DNA of 9,267 nucleotides from an archaeon (GTDB taxonomy: Archaea; Nanobdellota; Nanobdellia; Woesearchaeales; GW2011-AR9): the NCBI GenBank assembly GCA_023266155.1, contig JAHFRS010000037.1, forward strand, positions 1 through 9,267. Reading direction: 5' to 3'. The notes under the pieces are model-generated. The model was not told the origin of the DNA. It saw only the letters and a program-made list of their open reading frames with translations, and did not search any database. The translations under genes were made by a program, and so were the position numbers. The number at the start of each line of letters is the position of its first letter. Within the stretch, counting starts at the first letter, position 1. Shown here piece after piece: positions 1 to 5,396 of the stretch.

Positions 1-26
1 GGGAAAGGGCTGAAGAAGAAATTTAA
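1..26 (+). CDS. 3' end of an upstream plus-strand gene (partial, cut by window edge)
   Basis: Read in the frame beginning at base 3, the window opens with E-R-A-E-E-E-I followed by TAA at 24-26. The two bases before it fit the end of a TGG codon, as in the second copy at 1777-1779. The acidic ending is typical of a real protein C-terminus. The same peptide is encoded again at 1777-1803, so this is either the intact gene's own end or one side of a duplication. Nothing can be said about the gene's function because the rest lies outside the window. The call rests mainly on the duplicated reading frame. Confidence 0.4.
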
Positions 27-27
27 T
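1..27. repeat. Direct repeat copy 1 (left of the two-gene module)
   Basis: These 27 bases match 1778-1804 at 26 positions; the one difference is G at base 8 against A at 1785. Identity stops sharply at base 28. The left limit is unknown because the window starts here, so the true repeat may be longer. The copies lie in the same orientation and bracket the minus-strand genes between 38 and 1664. Confidence 0.85.
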
Positions 28-37
28 TGATTCATCT

Positions 38-649
38 TTAGCGAAATTGTGTATTTTGGTATACTGATGCATATTCACGAACCAAGGCATTAAAACTGCA
101 TTTAACGTTTTTATCTTCCCGCAAGCTTTGTTCTTCAATATAAGCCTCGGCTTGCTGCTGCAAGTTTCCCAGTTTTCTCTTCAACACTTCATTTTTGGTC
201 TTTTCCTGGTGCTCCTGAATCTCCACATATAACCGGGCTAAAAAAGAAAGTTCTAGGGGAAATTTTTTCAGTTCAAAATGATCCCGAAAGGCTCGTTCCA
301 TCATCGCCGTATGAGACTGATACATTTGTTCCTGAGTATATCGTCCAATCCGTGACCCTAACAACATTCCGGCTTTATCTATTCCGGTTTCCAAGCCATT
401 TCCGGGGGGTGGATTACCGGGAATTTCTATTTTACCCTTAACATAAAGAGGATGAGAAAATTCATGGAAGACTAAAAATGGCAAAGACTGCATAAATAGA
501 TCCAGATCGTTATCTTTTTCAATGCTGATATAGCGCTGAAATTCGGGGGGAGTATAAAGAGCGAGTTTCTGCACAAGCGTCAGACGGTGTTCCTGTGACT
601 GCTGTAGTTTCTGTTCAATCCGCAGCACTTGACTTAAGCTTAGATCCAT
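38..649 (-). CDS. Unknown protein of about 203 aa with an HExxH motif
   Basis: I do not recognise this family. The protein is soluble and largely helical, with no signal peptide or membrane segment. The N-terminus is rich in Gln, Leu and Ser. Residues 62-66 read HEFSH, an HExxH pattern like the zinc site of many metallopeptidases, preceded by a hydrophobic stretch (LPFLVF). A Gly/Pro-rich loop follows (PGNPPPGNG) and then a charged helical C-terminus (about 140-200). No third zinc ligand can be assigned; His and Glu residues between about 113 and 124 are candidates, so catalysis is unproven. Two in-frame ATGs exist, at 655 and 649. The SD GGAGG at 659-663 lies 3 nt from the first and 9 nt from the second, so 649 is preferred. 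The gene overlaps the end of the upstream helix-turn-helix gene by 35 nt, so the two are almost certainly co-transcribed and probably work together. Confidence 0.75.
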   Translation of the reverse strand: MDLSLSQVLRIEQKLQQSQEHRLTLVQKLALYTPPEFQRYISIEKDNDLDLFMQSLPFLVFHEFSHPLYVKGKIEIPGNPPPGNGLETGIDKAGMLLGSRIGRYTQEQMYQSHTAMMERAFRDHFELKKFPLELSFLARLYVEIQEHQEKTKNEVLKRKLGNLQQQAEAYIEEQSLREDKNVKCSFNALVREYASVYQNTQFR

Positions 650-1664
650 AGCCATCTTCCTCCGTATAATTTATGGTAGCATAATTGCCTTTTGGTTGAG
701 AGAGAAATAATTTTTCCGGTAAACGTATGCTGAACTGTGCCGCTACTTCCCGGCGCAGGCTGTTGATTAATGCCACTGCTTCTTGCCGACGCTGATAAGC
801 TTCTTTCTCTGAGGTTCTGGCTTCCAGTTGCTTCAGGTAATCTTCGACCATCCTCTCCAATTGCCCTCGTTCCAGACACCATTCCAAGCGGCCATTAGCA
901 GGATTAAGATACTGTTTCGCCGGAAGCTTGTTCTGATGGATCGCTTTCAGGAAACTCTCTTTAAGATTAAAAATACTTCTTCTGGCAATAAAAGCCCGAT
1001 CATCAACTGCCATTACTGTTCTTTTCAAGTATTCTGCTGCCTCCTGCAGGGGGGTATACCTTCGAGGATCATAAAATCGTTCAATTAACTCTTCTACTTT
1101 AGCATGAACATTATTTAGCTGATAGGGAGCCATTCCGGTCGATTTAGTTGAACCTCGAAGTTCTTGCAGCAGGTGAGATATAGGATTTCTAAAGTTTTTG
1201 TGAAATACAAAATAGGGAAAACCTCTTTCTTTCATTTTATCAGTAAAGTAGGCTAAGACTTCCTGCCGGGGATAATATTTCCGTACTTCTTTTTTTTTAG
1301 GCGTTATTGCTGTGGTAGATTCTCCCAACAACTGCGGAAGATCGGTTCTCTTAAGATAGGCAACTCCACCAACGAGAACAGTAATCTTCTTGACACTCCT
1401 TGAAATAGAATCTTGCAAGATTTCGGCAGCTTGAGAAGGCGTTACCTCTTTCGAACTTTTTCTCATTTTTTGATATAATTTTTCCACAGCTGTATCAACA
1501 GAACAAAGACCTTGGTAGCGCAACAGTTCTGATTCGGCGATGGTCGAACCTTCCCGAGACCAGTGGGGGCGTAGTTCGTGCAACCGTATTTTTCGGCTTA
1601 AAGAAGATAAATCTATCTGTAAAAAGGCGGCTGCTTCTTGAAAGGTGTATCGTTTGGTGGCCAT
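615..1664 (-). CDS. Multi-helix-turn-helix DNA-binding protein (MerR/excisionase-like modules)
   Basis: A 349-aa cytosolic basic protein, probably a DNA-binding regulator or recombination accessory factor. The N-terminus (5-50) has the MerR/HTH_17 pattern: RYTFQEAAAFLQI, a turn, a second helix SSLSRKIRL, then a wing and AESELLRY. A second weaker unit begins near 73 (VTPSQAAEIL) and ends in a wing-like VAYLKRTDLPQLL. A third lies near 203-275 (RYTPLQEAAEYL, later LEWCLERGQLERMV). A basic segment at 123-132 (KKKEVRKYY) and a charged helix at 276-310 join and follow these. No tyrosine- or serine-recombinase catalytic residues were recognised. The ATG at 1664 is the only standard start after an in-frame stop at 1704-1706, but it has no clear SD. 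The 3' end overlaps the next gene by 35 nt, so this is the first gene of a two-gene operon. It lies between the direct repeats, which fits an element-encoded regulator. The DNA-binding role is fairly secure; the biological target is unknown. Confidence 0.75.
   Translation of the reverse strand: MATKRYTFQEAAAFLQIDLSSLSRKIRLHELRPHWSREGSTIAESELLRYQGLCSVDTAVEKLYQKMRKSSKEVTPSQAAEILQDSISRSVKKITVLVGGVAYLKRTDLPQLLGESTTAITPKKKEVRKYYPRQEVLAYFTDKMKERGFPYFVFHKNFRNPISHLLQELRGSTKSTGMAPYQLNNVHAKVEELIERFYDPRRYTPLQEAAEYLKRTVMAVDDRAFIARRSIFNLKESFLKAIHQNKLPAKQYLNPANGRLEWCLERGQLERMVEDYLKQLEARTSEKEAYQRRQEAVALINSLRREVAAQFSIRLPEKLFLSQPKGNYATINYTEEDGYGSKLKSSAAD
659..663 (-). promoter_or_regulatory. SD sequence deciding the start of the HExxH gene
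   Basis: GGAGG on the minus strand, lying inside the coding region of the upstream gene. Spacing is 3 nt to the ATG at 655 and 9 nt to the ATG at 649. The DUF1385 gene in this window also has a GGAG 9 nt before its ATG, which favours 649. Confidence 0.65.
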
Positions 1665-1731
1665 TTTTTTTCTATTCCGGGCACAACCTGTTGGCTGTAC
1701 TCTTCAATAAACAACCTAGAATAGCGGTTTG

Positions 1732-1737
1732 TTTATA
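1732..1737 (-). promoter_or_regulatory. Possible TATA box for the helix-turn-helix/HExxH operon
   Basis: TATAAA on the minus strand within an AT-rich stretch. A start site about 23 nt downstream would fall near 1709 and give a leader of about 45 nt before the ATG at 1664. No other good box is seen between the gene and the right-hand repeat. The spacing differs from the leaderless genes in this window, so the call is tentative. Confidence 0.35.
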
Positions 1738-1758
1738 ATAGTTACCATTAAAAAATAA

Positions 1759-1803
1759 GAACATTTAACTTTTGAATGGGAAAGAGCTGAAGAAGAAATT
1801 TAA
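1759..1803 (+). pseudogene. Gene 3'-end stub (duplicate C-terminus, WERAEEEI-stop)
   Basis: From just after an in-frame TAA at 1756-1758 the plus strand reads EHLTFEWERAEEEI and stops at 1801-1803. The last eight codons repeat the peptide that opens the window. There is no start codon, so this is not a gene in its own right. It looks like the end of a gene separated from its body by the 1.75 kb in between, or a copied 3' end. Whether EHLTF also matches the upstream gene cannot be tested, because that sequence lies outside the window. Confidence 0.45.
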
Positions 1804-1804
1804 T
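1778..1804. repeat. Direct repeat copy 2 (right of the two-gene module)
   Basis: Partner of bases 1-27, same orientation, 26 of 27 bases identical. After 1804 the sequence diverges (CAGAGG here, TGATTC after copy 1), so the right boundary is sharp. It lies between the divergent start regions of the helix-turn-helix operon and the GNAT gene. Confidence 0.85.
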
Positions 1805-1894
1805 CAGAGGCCCGCTATTAAATCCTACCGACTACGATGTGGGGGTCTGGAGATTAGTAGTAATCTTTTTAACTAAATCGTGTTTTATTGTAGT

Positions 1895-1900
1895 AGGTGA
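1895..1900 (+). promoter_or_regulatory. SD sequence deciding the GNAT start
   Basis: AGGTGA, complementary to the archaeal 16S rRNA tail, 4 nt before the ATG at 1905. It supports this internal ATG over the GTG at 1839, which lacks such a site. Confidence 0.65.
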
Positions 1901-1904
1901 GCAG

Positions 1905-2456
1905 ATGGATACGCAATCAACAAAAATAAAGCCTGAAGAGATAAAGATTGAAATAATCAATGAGGAGTATGATGTTCAAGACTTTACGTCCTATGAAAAA
2001 GAACTTGTTGACTTTCTAAGACAAGATGCACTCGGAAATCAGAAACAAAGGTTATCGGTTACATTTTTATGGTTTTATGAAAGGAAGCTGGTATCGTATA
2101 TTACACTACTAAACGATAAGATAAACCTAGAAAGTGATTTGAAGGAATTCTTCCGAGAGAAGGGGATTCATTATAAATCGTTACCGGCTTTAAAGATTGG
2201 GAGACTTTGTGTTGATGATCGATTTCTGAGGAGAGGTTTAGGCAGATTAATGATTCTTACTGCTATTAAGATTGCTCAGGAAATGAGTAAAACAAGATCA
2301 GGATGTAGGTTTATAACTTTGGATGTAAAACGTAGTCAAGACCCGGAAAGAGATCCTTTGCCTTTTTATAAAAAGATGGGTTTTCAGATATTCCGTGAAC
2401 AGAAAACTGGGCCGACTTCGATGTATCTTGATTTACAGTTTATCGAGGAAGCGTAA
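1905..2456 (+). CDS. GNAT-family N-acetyltransferase
   Basis: A 183-aa protein of the GCN5-related acetyltransferase fold, expected to move an acetyl group from acetyl-CoA to an amine. The core is clear. Residues 95-118 read LKIGRLCVDDRFL then RRGLGR, the strand-4/pyrophosphate-binding loop (Q/R-x-x-G-x-G/A). Residues 154-160 read FYKKMGF, the usual C-terminal motif. The middle strand (CRFITLDVK) is also typical. The N-terminal 60 residues vary in this fold and probably shape the substrate site. The frame is open from a GTG at 1839, but AGGTGA just before the ATG at 1905 points to the shorter form; the extra 22 residues would be hydrophobic and unlike the family. The GRLxVD...RRGLGR pattern resembles GNATs acting as tRNA-acetylating toxins as well as ordinary ones, so the substrate is not assigned. 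Arginine codons are mostly AGA/AGG, less CGN than in the Rad50 gene, which may reflect transfer. Its 3' end overlaps the small minus-strand gene by 17 nt. Confidence 0.85.
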   Translation: MDTQSTKIKPEEIKIEIINEEYDVQDFTSYEKELVDFLRQDALGNQKQRLSVTFLWFYERKLVSYITLLNDKINLESDLKEFFREKGIHYKSLPALKIGRLCVDDRFLRRGLGRLMILTAIKIAQEMSKTRSGCRFITLDVKRSQDPERDPLPFYKKMGFQIFREQKTGPTSMYLDLQFIEEA

Positions 2457-2592
2457 TCTTTAAATTCTGTGCTTCGCGAAGTGTTTTGAGGCGTACCGGG
2501 GAAGGATTACGTTGTTCTTGGAGCACGGCACGTATGAAATTCTTTGCATCTGCTCCCCTCAAGGTAGGAGTTGCTCTTATTGGTTTTGCCAT
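2440..2592 (-). CDS. Small 50-aa protein (MAKPIRATPTLRG start), possible antitoxin-like partner of the GNAT
   Basis: A short frame from ATG (2590-2592) to TAA (2440-2442). The sequence starts MAKPIRATPTLRG and continues into an amphipathic, charged stretch (ADAKNFIRAVLQEQRN) and a basic tail ending ITLPR. From memory, many archaea carry short proteins starting in this MAKP...TPTLRG way and about this size, generally listed as hypothetical; I cannot search to confirm. Independent support is a TATAAA box at 2615-2620, exactly 22 nt upstream of the ATG, the same spacing as two other genes here. The transcript would therefore be leaderless. The gene fills most of the space between the GNAT and rad50 and overlaps the GNAT end on the opposite strand. 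Size, charge and proximity suggest a possible regulator or antitoxin of the GNAT, but that is inference. Confidence 0.65.
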   Translation of the reverse strand: MAKPIRATPTLRGADAKNFIRAVLQEQRNPSPVRLKTLREAQNLKITLPR

Positions 2593-2614
2593 ATTGATGG
2601 AATGGACCTGGTTG

Positions 2615-2620
2615 TTTATA
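2615..2620 (-). promoter_or_regulatory. TATA box, leaderless promoter of the 50-aa gene
   Basis: TATAAA on the minus strand (context TATTTATAAA) with 22 nt to the ATG at 2592. Archaeal TATA boxes sit about 25-30 nt before the start site, so transcription would begin at or next to the start codon. No SD precedes the ATG, which agrees. Confidence 0.65.
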
Positions 2621-2680
2621 AATATTTCTCATAAATTTTCTTTGTGTTCAATTTCATAATCTTTCTACCACCATAATCCA

Positions 2681-2686
2681 TATAAA
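2681..2686 (+). promoter_or_regulatory. TATA box, leaderless promoter of the rad50-like gene
   Basis: TATAAA (context CCATATAAATT) with 22 nt to the ATG at 2709. This places the start site at the ATG and leaves the TTG at 2688, right beside the box, outside the transcript. There is no SD before the ATG. Confidence 0.7.
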
Positions 2687-2708
2687 TTTGACAGCCCCAA
2701 AAAGAACC

Positions 2709-5201
2709 ATGCTTCTGCAGCAGCTCCACCTCAAAAATATCCGCTCTTATATTGACCAGACCATTACCTTCCCGAAAGGCTCGACTTTACTCAGCGGTGA
2801 TATTGGCTCGGGAAAATCGACCATTCTGCTGGCCATTGAATTCGCCTTATTTGGCACGGCCCGGCCAGATCTGCCCGCAGAAGCCCTGTTGAGGAAAGGC
2901 TGTACGTCTGGAAGCGTCGAATTAACTTTTTCCCTGCAGCAACAATCTGGACAAGAGGAGCTACAGCAGCAGGGACTACAAGAGCAGCAGCAACAGCAAT
3001 TACGACCACAGCAGCAACACATTACCATTCAACGCAGCCTCAAAAAAGAGCGAGATGCCATCAAGCAGCTGCCAGGCTATCTGATCATCAATAACGTCAA
3101 GAAAGAACTGATGCCCATTGAGCTGAAAGCTGAAATGCTGGCATTACTGGGCTATCCGGAAGAAGATTTGACGAAAAACAAGAATTACTTATTTCGCTAT
3201 ACCATCTACACGCCACAAGAGGAAATGAAACTGATTCTGCACGATGACCCAGAATTCCGTTTGGATTGTTTGCGAAAAATCTTTCGATTAGATAAATACA
3301 AAATTGTTCGCGAGAATATTCAGCAATATCTGAAACAAATCAGAGTAAGCATCAAGCTGCTGGAGATGAAAACAGAACCGCTGGAATCAATACAGCAGCA
3401 ACAGCAAGAACTTCTCCATGAACAGGAACAACAGGCTGATACGTTACAGCAATTTACTCAGCAATTAAACACTATTCATCAGCAGCGTACGGCAGAACAA
3501 ACGGAACTAGAAGGCGTGGAACAGCAGCAACGGCAATTTAGGGAATTACAACAGAAACAAAAAACGTTCTCCCTGTTGCTGCTGGACAAAATTGAGCAGC
3601 GGAAACAGGTGGTGGATAAAGAACAGCAGTTACAAACAGAATTAGCGTCAGTATTGATAGCACCGGAAACTACCTTGGAAACAGTCCAGCGTGAACAACA
3701 GCAGCTGGAACAAGAAAGAACTCTTCTTCTCGGACGAAGAACGTTGCTGCAGGAACAGCTGGTACAAGTACAGCGACGGGCGGCAGAACATCAGCAGGAA
3801 ATTGCCAATTTAAGCATCATGACCGCGCCATGGCTAGAAAAAGAGCAATTGCTGCACCAGCTTCAAGACGTAACAAAAGGGCAGCCGCGAGAGCATCGTG
3901 AAGAGGCCGCGCGACAGTTGGATGAGTTATTGGCCAAAACAGCAGAGATGATAACTCGGAATGAAACGGTGTTGCAGCAAGCACAAGAGATCGAACGAAA
4001 AATAACCGCATTGGATAGCTGCCCGACCTGCCTGCAGCCCGTCTCTTTAGAACATAAGCAGCAGGTCCAGGAGCAGCAGCAGGGGTGTATCAAGCAGGCA
4101 GAATTATTATTGAAAGAATTTCAACATAAGAAAACAGAAATCCTGCTACAAAAGGAAAAAACCAGGCAGGAATTGTTGCAGGCTATCCAGCGAGAAAACC
4201 TGCTGACCAGAACGATTCTGGAAGTGCAGCAGCTGCAGGAGAAAAAAGCGAAAACAGAGAGATTACGACAGCAGCTCCAAATCATAGTGCAGGAGAATAA
4301 TGCCTTGATGAAGGAAATCCAACAGTTACAACAGGAAAATCGCCTGCCGATCATTGAGCAGCAAAGCCAACGCTGCCAAGAAACCGTGGAGGCACTGCAT
4401 AAAAAGAAATTCATGGAACAAGTGCTGCAGGAGCAACGGCAGCGCTGGGCAATAGTACAGGAGCAATGCCGGGGATTCCAGCAGTCGCTGAGTGTTCTTG
4501 AAACACAATTAGCGGGAAAGAAAGATCAAGGTGAGGAAATGATCATCATGAAGAAAACCGTCACGATGTTGATCGAACAAGAGAAAAATCTTTCAGTGCA
4601 ACAAGCTCGGCTTCAGGCGCAGCTGCTGTCCCTCACGCAACAACAGCAGCAAGCCCAACAGCAGATTCAACAGCTTCTTCAGGAAAAGAATACATTGGCA
4701 CGGGTGAAAGAACTGTATCATTGGCTGGAAGAATATTTTGTGAATCTTACGTATACCATTGAAAAGCATTTCCTGGTCAGCATCCATCAATTGTTGAGCC
4801 AGCTGTTCCAGGAATGGTTTTCCATTCTCGTTGATGATGAGGCCGTCTCTTCACGAATTGACGATAATTTCACCCCGATTATTGAACAAAACGGCTATGA
4901 AATTACTTTCAGCAATTTAAGTGGCGGGGAGAAAACGTCCGCGGCACTGGCGTATAGATTAGCGCTGAACCGCGTCATCAATGAAATCGTCCAGGACATT
5001 AAAACCAAGGAATTGTTGATTCTGGATGAGCCCACAGATGGATTTAGCTCCGAGCAGCTGGACAAAGTGCGGGAAGTTTTGGAACGGCTCAATTTGCATC
5101 AGACGATTATCGTATCGCACGAAAGCAAGATTGAATCGTTTGTGGAGAATATTGTTAGGATTAAGAAGGCAGGGCAAGTGAGTGAAATTCAGCAGGATTA
5201 G
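2709..5201 (+). CDS. rad50: Rad50-like DNA double-strand-break repair ATPase
   Basis: An 830-aa ABC/SMC-type ATPase. Rad50 works with the nuclease Mre11 to tether and process broken DNA ends; its coiled coils fold back at a zinc hook. All landmarks are present: Walker A GDIGSGKST (30-38), Q-loop TPQEE (Q170), long coiled coils (about 180-435 and 445-660), zinc hook CPTC (438-441), signature LSGGEK (serine 738), Walker B LLILDEP (D773, E774) and H-loop VSHE (H804). The zinc hook separates Rad50 from most other SMC relatives. Length is near the usual 850-900. The coils are extremely glutamine-rich, and a Gln-rich insert (77-103) sits in the N-terminal head after SVELTF, where relatives have a short hairpin. 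The start at 2709 is chosen because TATAAA lies 22 nt upstream; a TTG at 2688 would add seven residues but overlaps the promoter. Unusually, no mre11, herA or nurA gene is adjacent. The CAG/CAA-rich DNA creates cysteine-rich open frames on the other strand that are not genes. Confidence 0.93.
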   Translation: MLLQQLHLKNIRSYIDQTITFPKGSTLLSGDIGSGKSTILLAIEFALFGTARPDLPAEALLRKGCTSGSVELTFSLQQQSGQEELQQQGLQEQQQQQLRPQQQHITIQRSLKKERDAIKQLPGYLIINNVKKELMPIELKAEMLALLGYPEEDLTKNKNYLFRYTIYTPQEEMKLILHDDPEFRLDCLRKIFRLDKYKIVRENIQQYLKQIRVSIKLLEMKTEPLESIQQQQQELLHEQEQQADTLQQFTQQLNTIHQQRTAEQTELEGVEQQQRQFRELQQKQKTFSLLLLDKIEQRKQVVDKEQQLQTELASVLIAPETTLETVQREQQQLEQERTLLLGRRTLLQEQLVQVQRRAAEHQQEIANLSIMTAPWLEKEQLLHQLQDVTKGQPREHREEAARQLDELLAKTAEMITRNETVLQQAQEIERKITALDSCPTCLQPVSLEHKQQVQEQQQGCIKQAELLLKEFQHKKTEILLQKEKTRQELLQAIQRENLLTRTILEVQQLQEKKAKTERLRQQLQIIVQENNALMKEIQQLQQENRLPIIEQQSQRCQETVEALHKKKFMEQVLQEQRQRWAIVQEQCRGFQQSLSVLETQLAGKKDQGEEMIIMKKTVTMLIEQEKNLSVQQARLQAQLLSLTQQQQQAQQQIQQLLQEKNTLARVKELYHWLEEYFVNLTYTIEKHFLVSIHQLLSQLFQEWFSILVDDEAVSSRIDDNFTPIIEQNGYEITFSNLSGGEKTSAALAYRLALNRVINEIVQDIKTKELLILDEPTDGFSSEQLDKVREVLERLNLHQTIIVSHESKIESFVENIVRIKKAGQVSEIQQD

Positions 5202-5254
5202 GAAGGAAATGGGGGAGCGAGTTGATGAAATGAAGTTGGAAAGAGCATGTGAGC

Positions 5255-5280
5255 GGGTTATATTCTTAAGGATATAGCTC
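5255..5280. repeat. Imperfect palindrome centred on CTTAAG
   Basis: The core 5259-5276 reads TATATTCTTAAGGATATA, identical to its reverse complement except at two paired positions. As RNA the longer 26-nt stretch can form an 11-bp stem, three of the pairs G-U, closed by UUAA. It could be an operator for a dimeric regulator or the stem of the rad50 3' end; nothing chooses between these. Confidence 0.5.
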
Positions 5281-5291
5281 TCAACAGAGTC

Positions 5292-5323
5292 ATTGTGAGA
5301 ACAGCATTGTGAGAACAGCATTA
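5292..5323. repeat. 14-bp tandem repeat, two full copies plus four bases
   Basis: CATTGTGAGAACAG at 5292-5305 and again at 5306-5319, followed by CATT. The copies are identical. The array ends about 45 bp before the TATA box of the next gene, so it could be a regulator site or a recent slippage product. Confidence 0.85.
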
Positions 5324-5368
5324 CAACATCTTCTTCTTTCTTTCACTATTGCAAGATGGAAATGAATA

Positions 5369-5374
5369 TATAAA
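5369..5374 (+). promoter_or_regulatory. TATA box of the unknown gene/PhoH operon
   Basis: TATAAA (context GAATATATAAACC) with 22 nt to the ATG at 5397 and 19 nt to the ATG at 5394. The 22-nt spacing matches the two other leaderless genes in the window, which favours 5397. Confidence 0.65.
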
Positions 5375-5396
5375 CCATAAATTGGCTGGGAGGATG

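Larger units (their letters stand above)
1..1804. mobile_element. Candidate small integrated element: two genes between direct repeats
   Basis: A 27-nt near-identical direct repeat flanks exactly two overlapping minus-strand genes, one of them with excisionase-like helix-turn-helix segments. Both repeats carry the same gene 3' end on the plus strand (WERAEEEI-stop). Integrative elements that use a gene 3' end as attachment site leave this pattern: an intact gene on one side and a C-terminal stub on the other. No integrase, transposase or terminal inverted repeat is visible. It could therefore be a non-autonomous element, a decayed one, or a duplication from recombination between short repeats. 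What is seen is the repeat and the gene arrangement; mobility is inference. Confidence 0.35.
5202..5396. other. Spacer between rad50 and the PhoH unit: palindrome, tandem repeat, promoter
   Basis: After the rad50 stop this spacer holds, in order, an imperfect palindrome (5255-5280), a 14-bp tandem repeat (5292-5323), a pyrimidine-rich run (about 5329-5346, CTTCTTCTTTCTTTC) that could serve as an archaeal terminator for rad50, and the TATA box of the next gene. No convincing gene is seen. Confidence 0.5.

Noticed and set aside
38..649. N-terminal Gln/Leu-rich segment of the HExxH protein as a sigma-54 region I relative
   Set aside because: Similarity is in composition only, sigma-54 is bacterial and the rest of the protein has no sigma-54 core domain.
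828..1088. 86-codon plus-strand frame opposite the helix-turn-helix gene
   Set aside because: A shadow of the better supported minus-strand gene, with no promoter or SD and no recognisable domain.
1805..1838. Stretch after repeat copy 2 with a faint resemblance to a tRNA T-arm
   Set aside because: No paired stem forms around it and no acceptor or anticodon arm is present, so it is not a tRNA fragment attachment site as far as I can see.
2472..2481. Perfect 10-bp palindrome CTTCGCGAAG downstream of the GNAT stop, followed by TTTT, as a terminator
   Set aside because: It has no loop as a perfect palindrome and lies in the coding region of the 50-aa gene; it is too short to call.
2747..4790. 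Several cysteine- or leucine-rich open frames on the minus strand inside the rad50-like gene
   Set aside because: They are produced by the CAG/CAA-rich Gln codons read in reverse (CTG, TGC, TTG); they overlap a very well supported gene and have no start signals.
5209..5277. 22-codon plus-strand frame (MGERVDEMKLERACERV...) just after rad50, with a GGAAGG just before its ATG
   Set aside because: Too short to support alone; its stop falls in the palindrome and there is no conservation evidence. It could be a leader peptide, but chance is likelier.
4959..5321. 120-codon minus-strand frame over the rad50 3' end and the spacer
   Set aside because: It is antisense to the conserved Walker B/H-loop region, resembles no family I know and has no SD or TATA box at the start.
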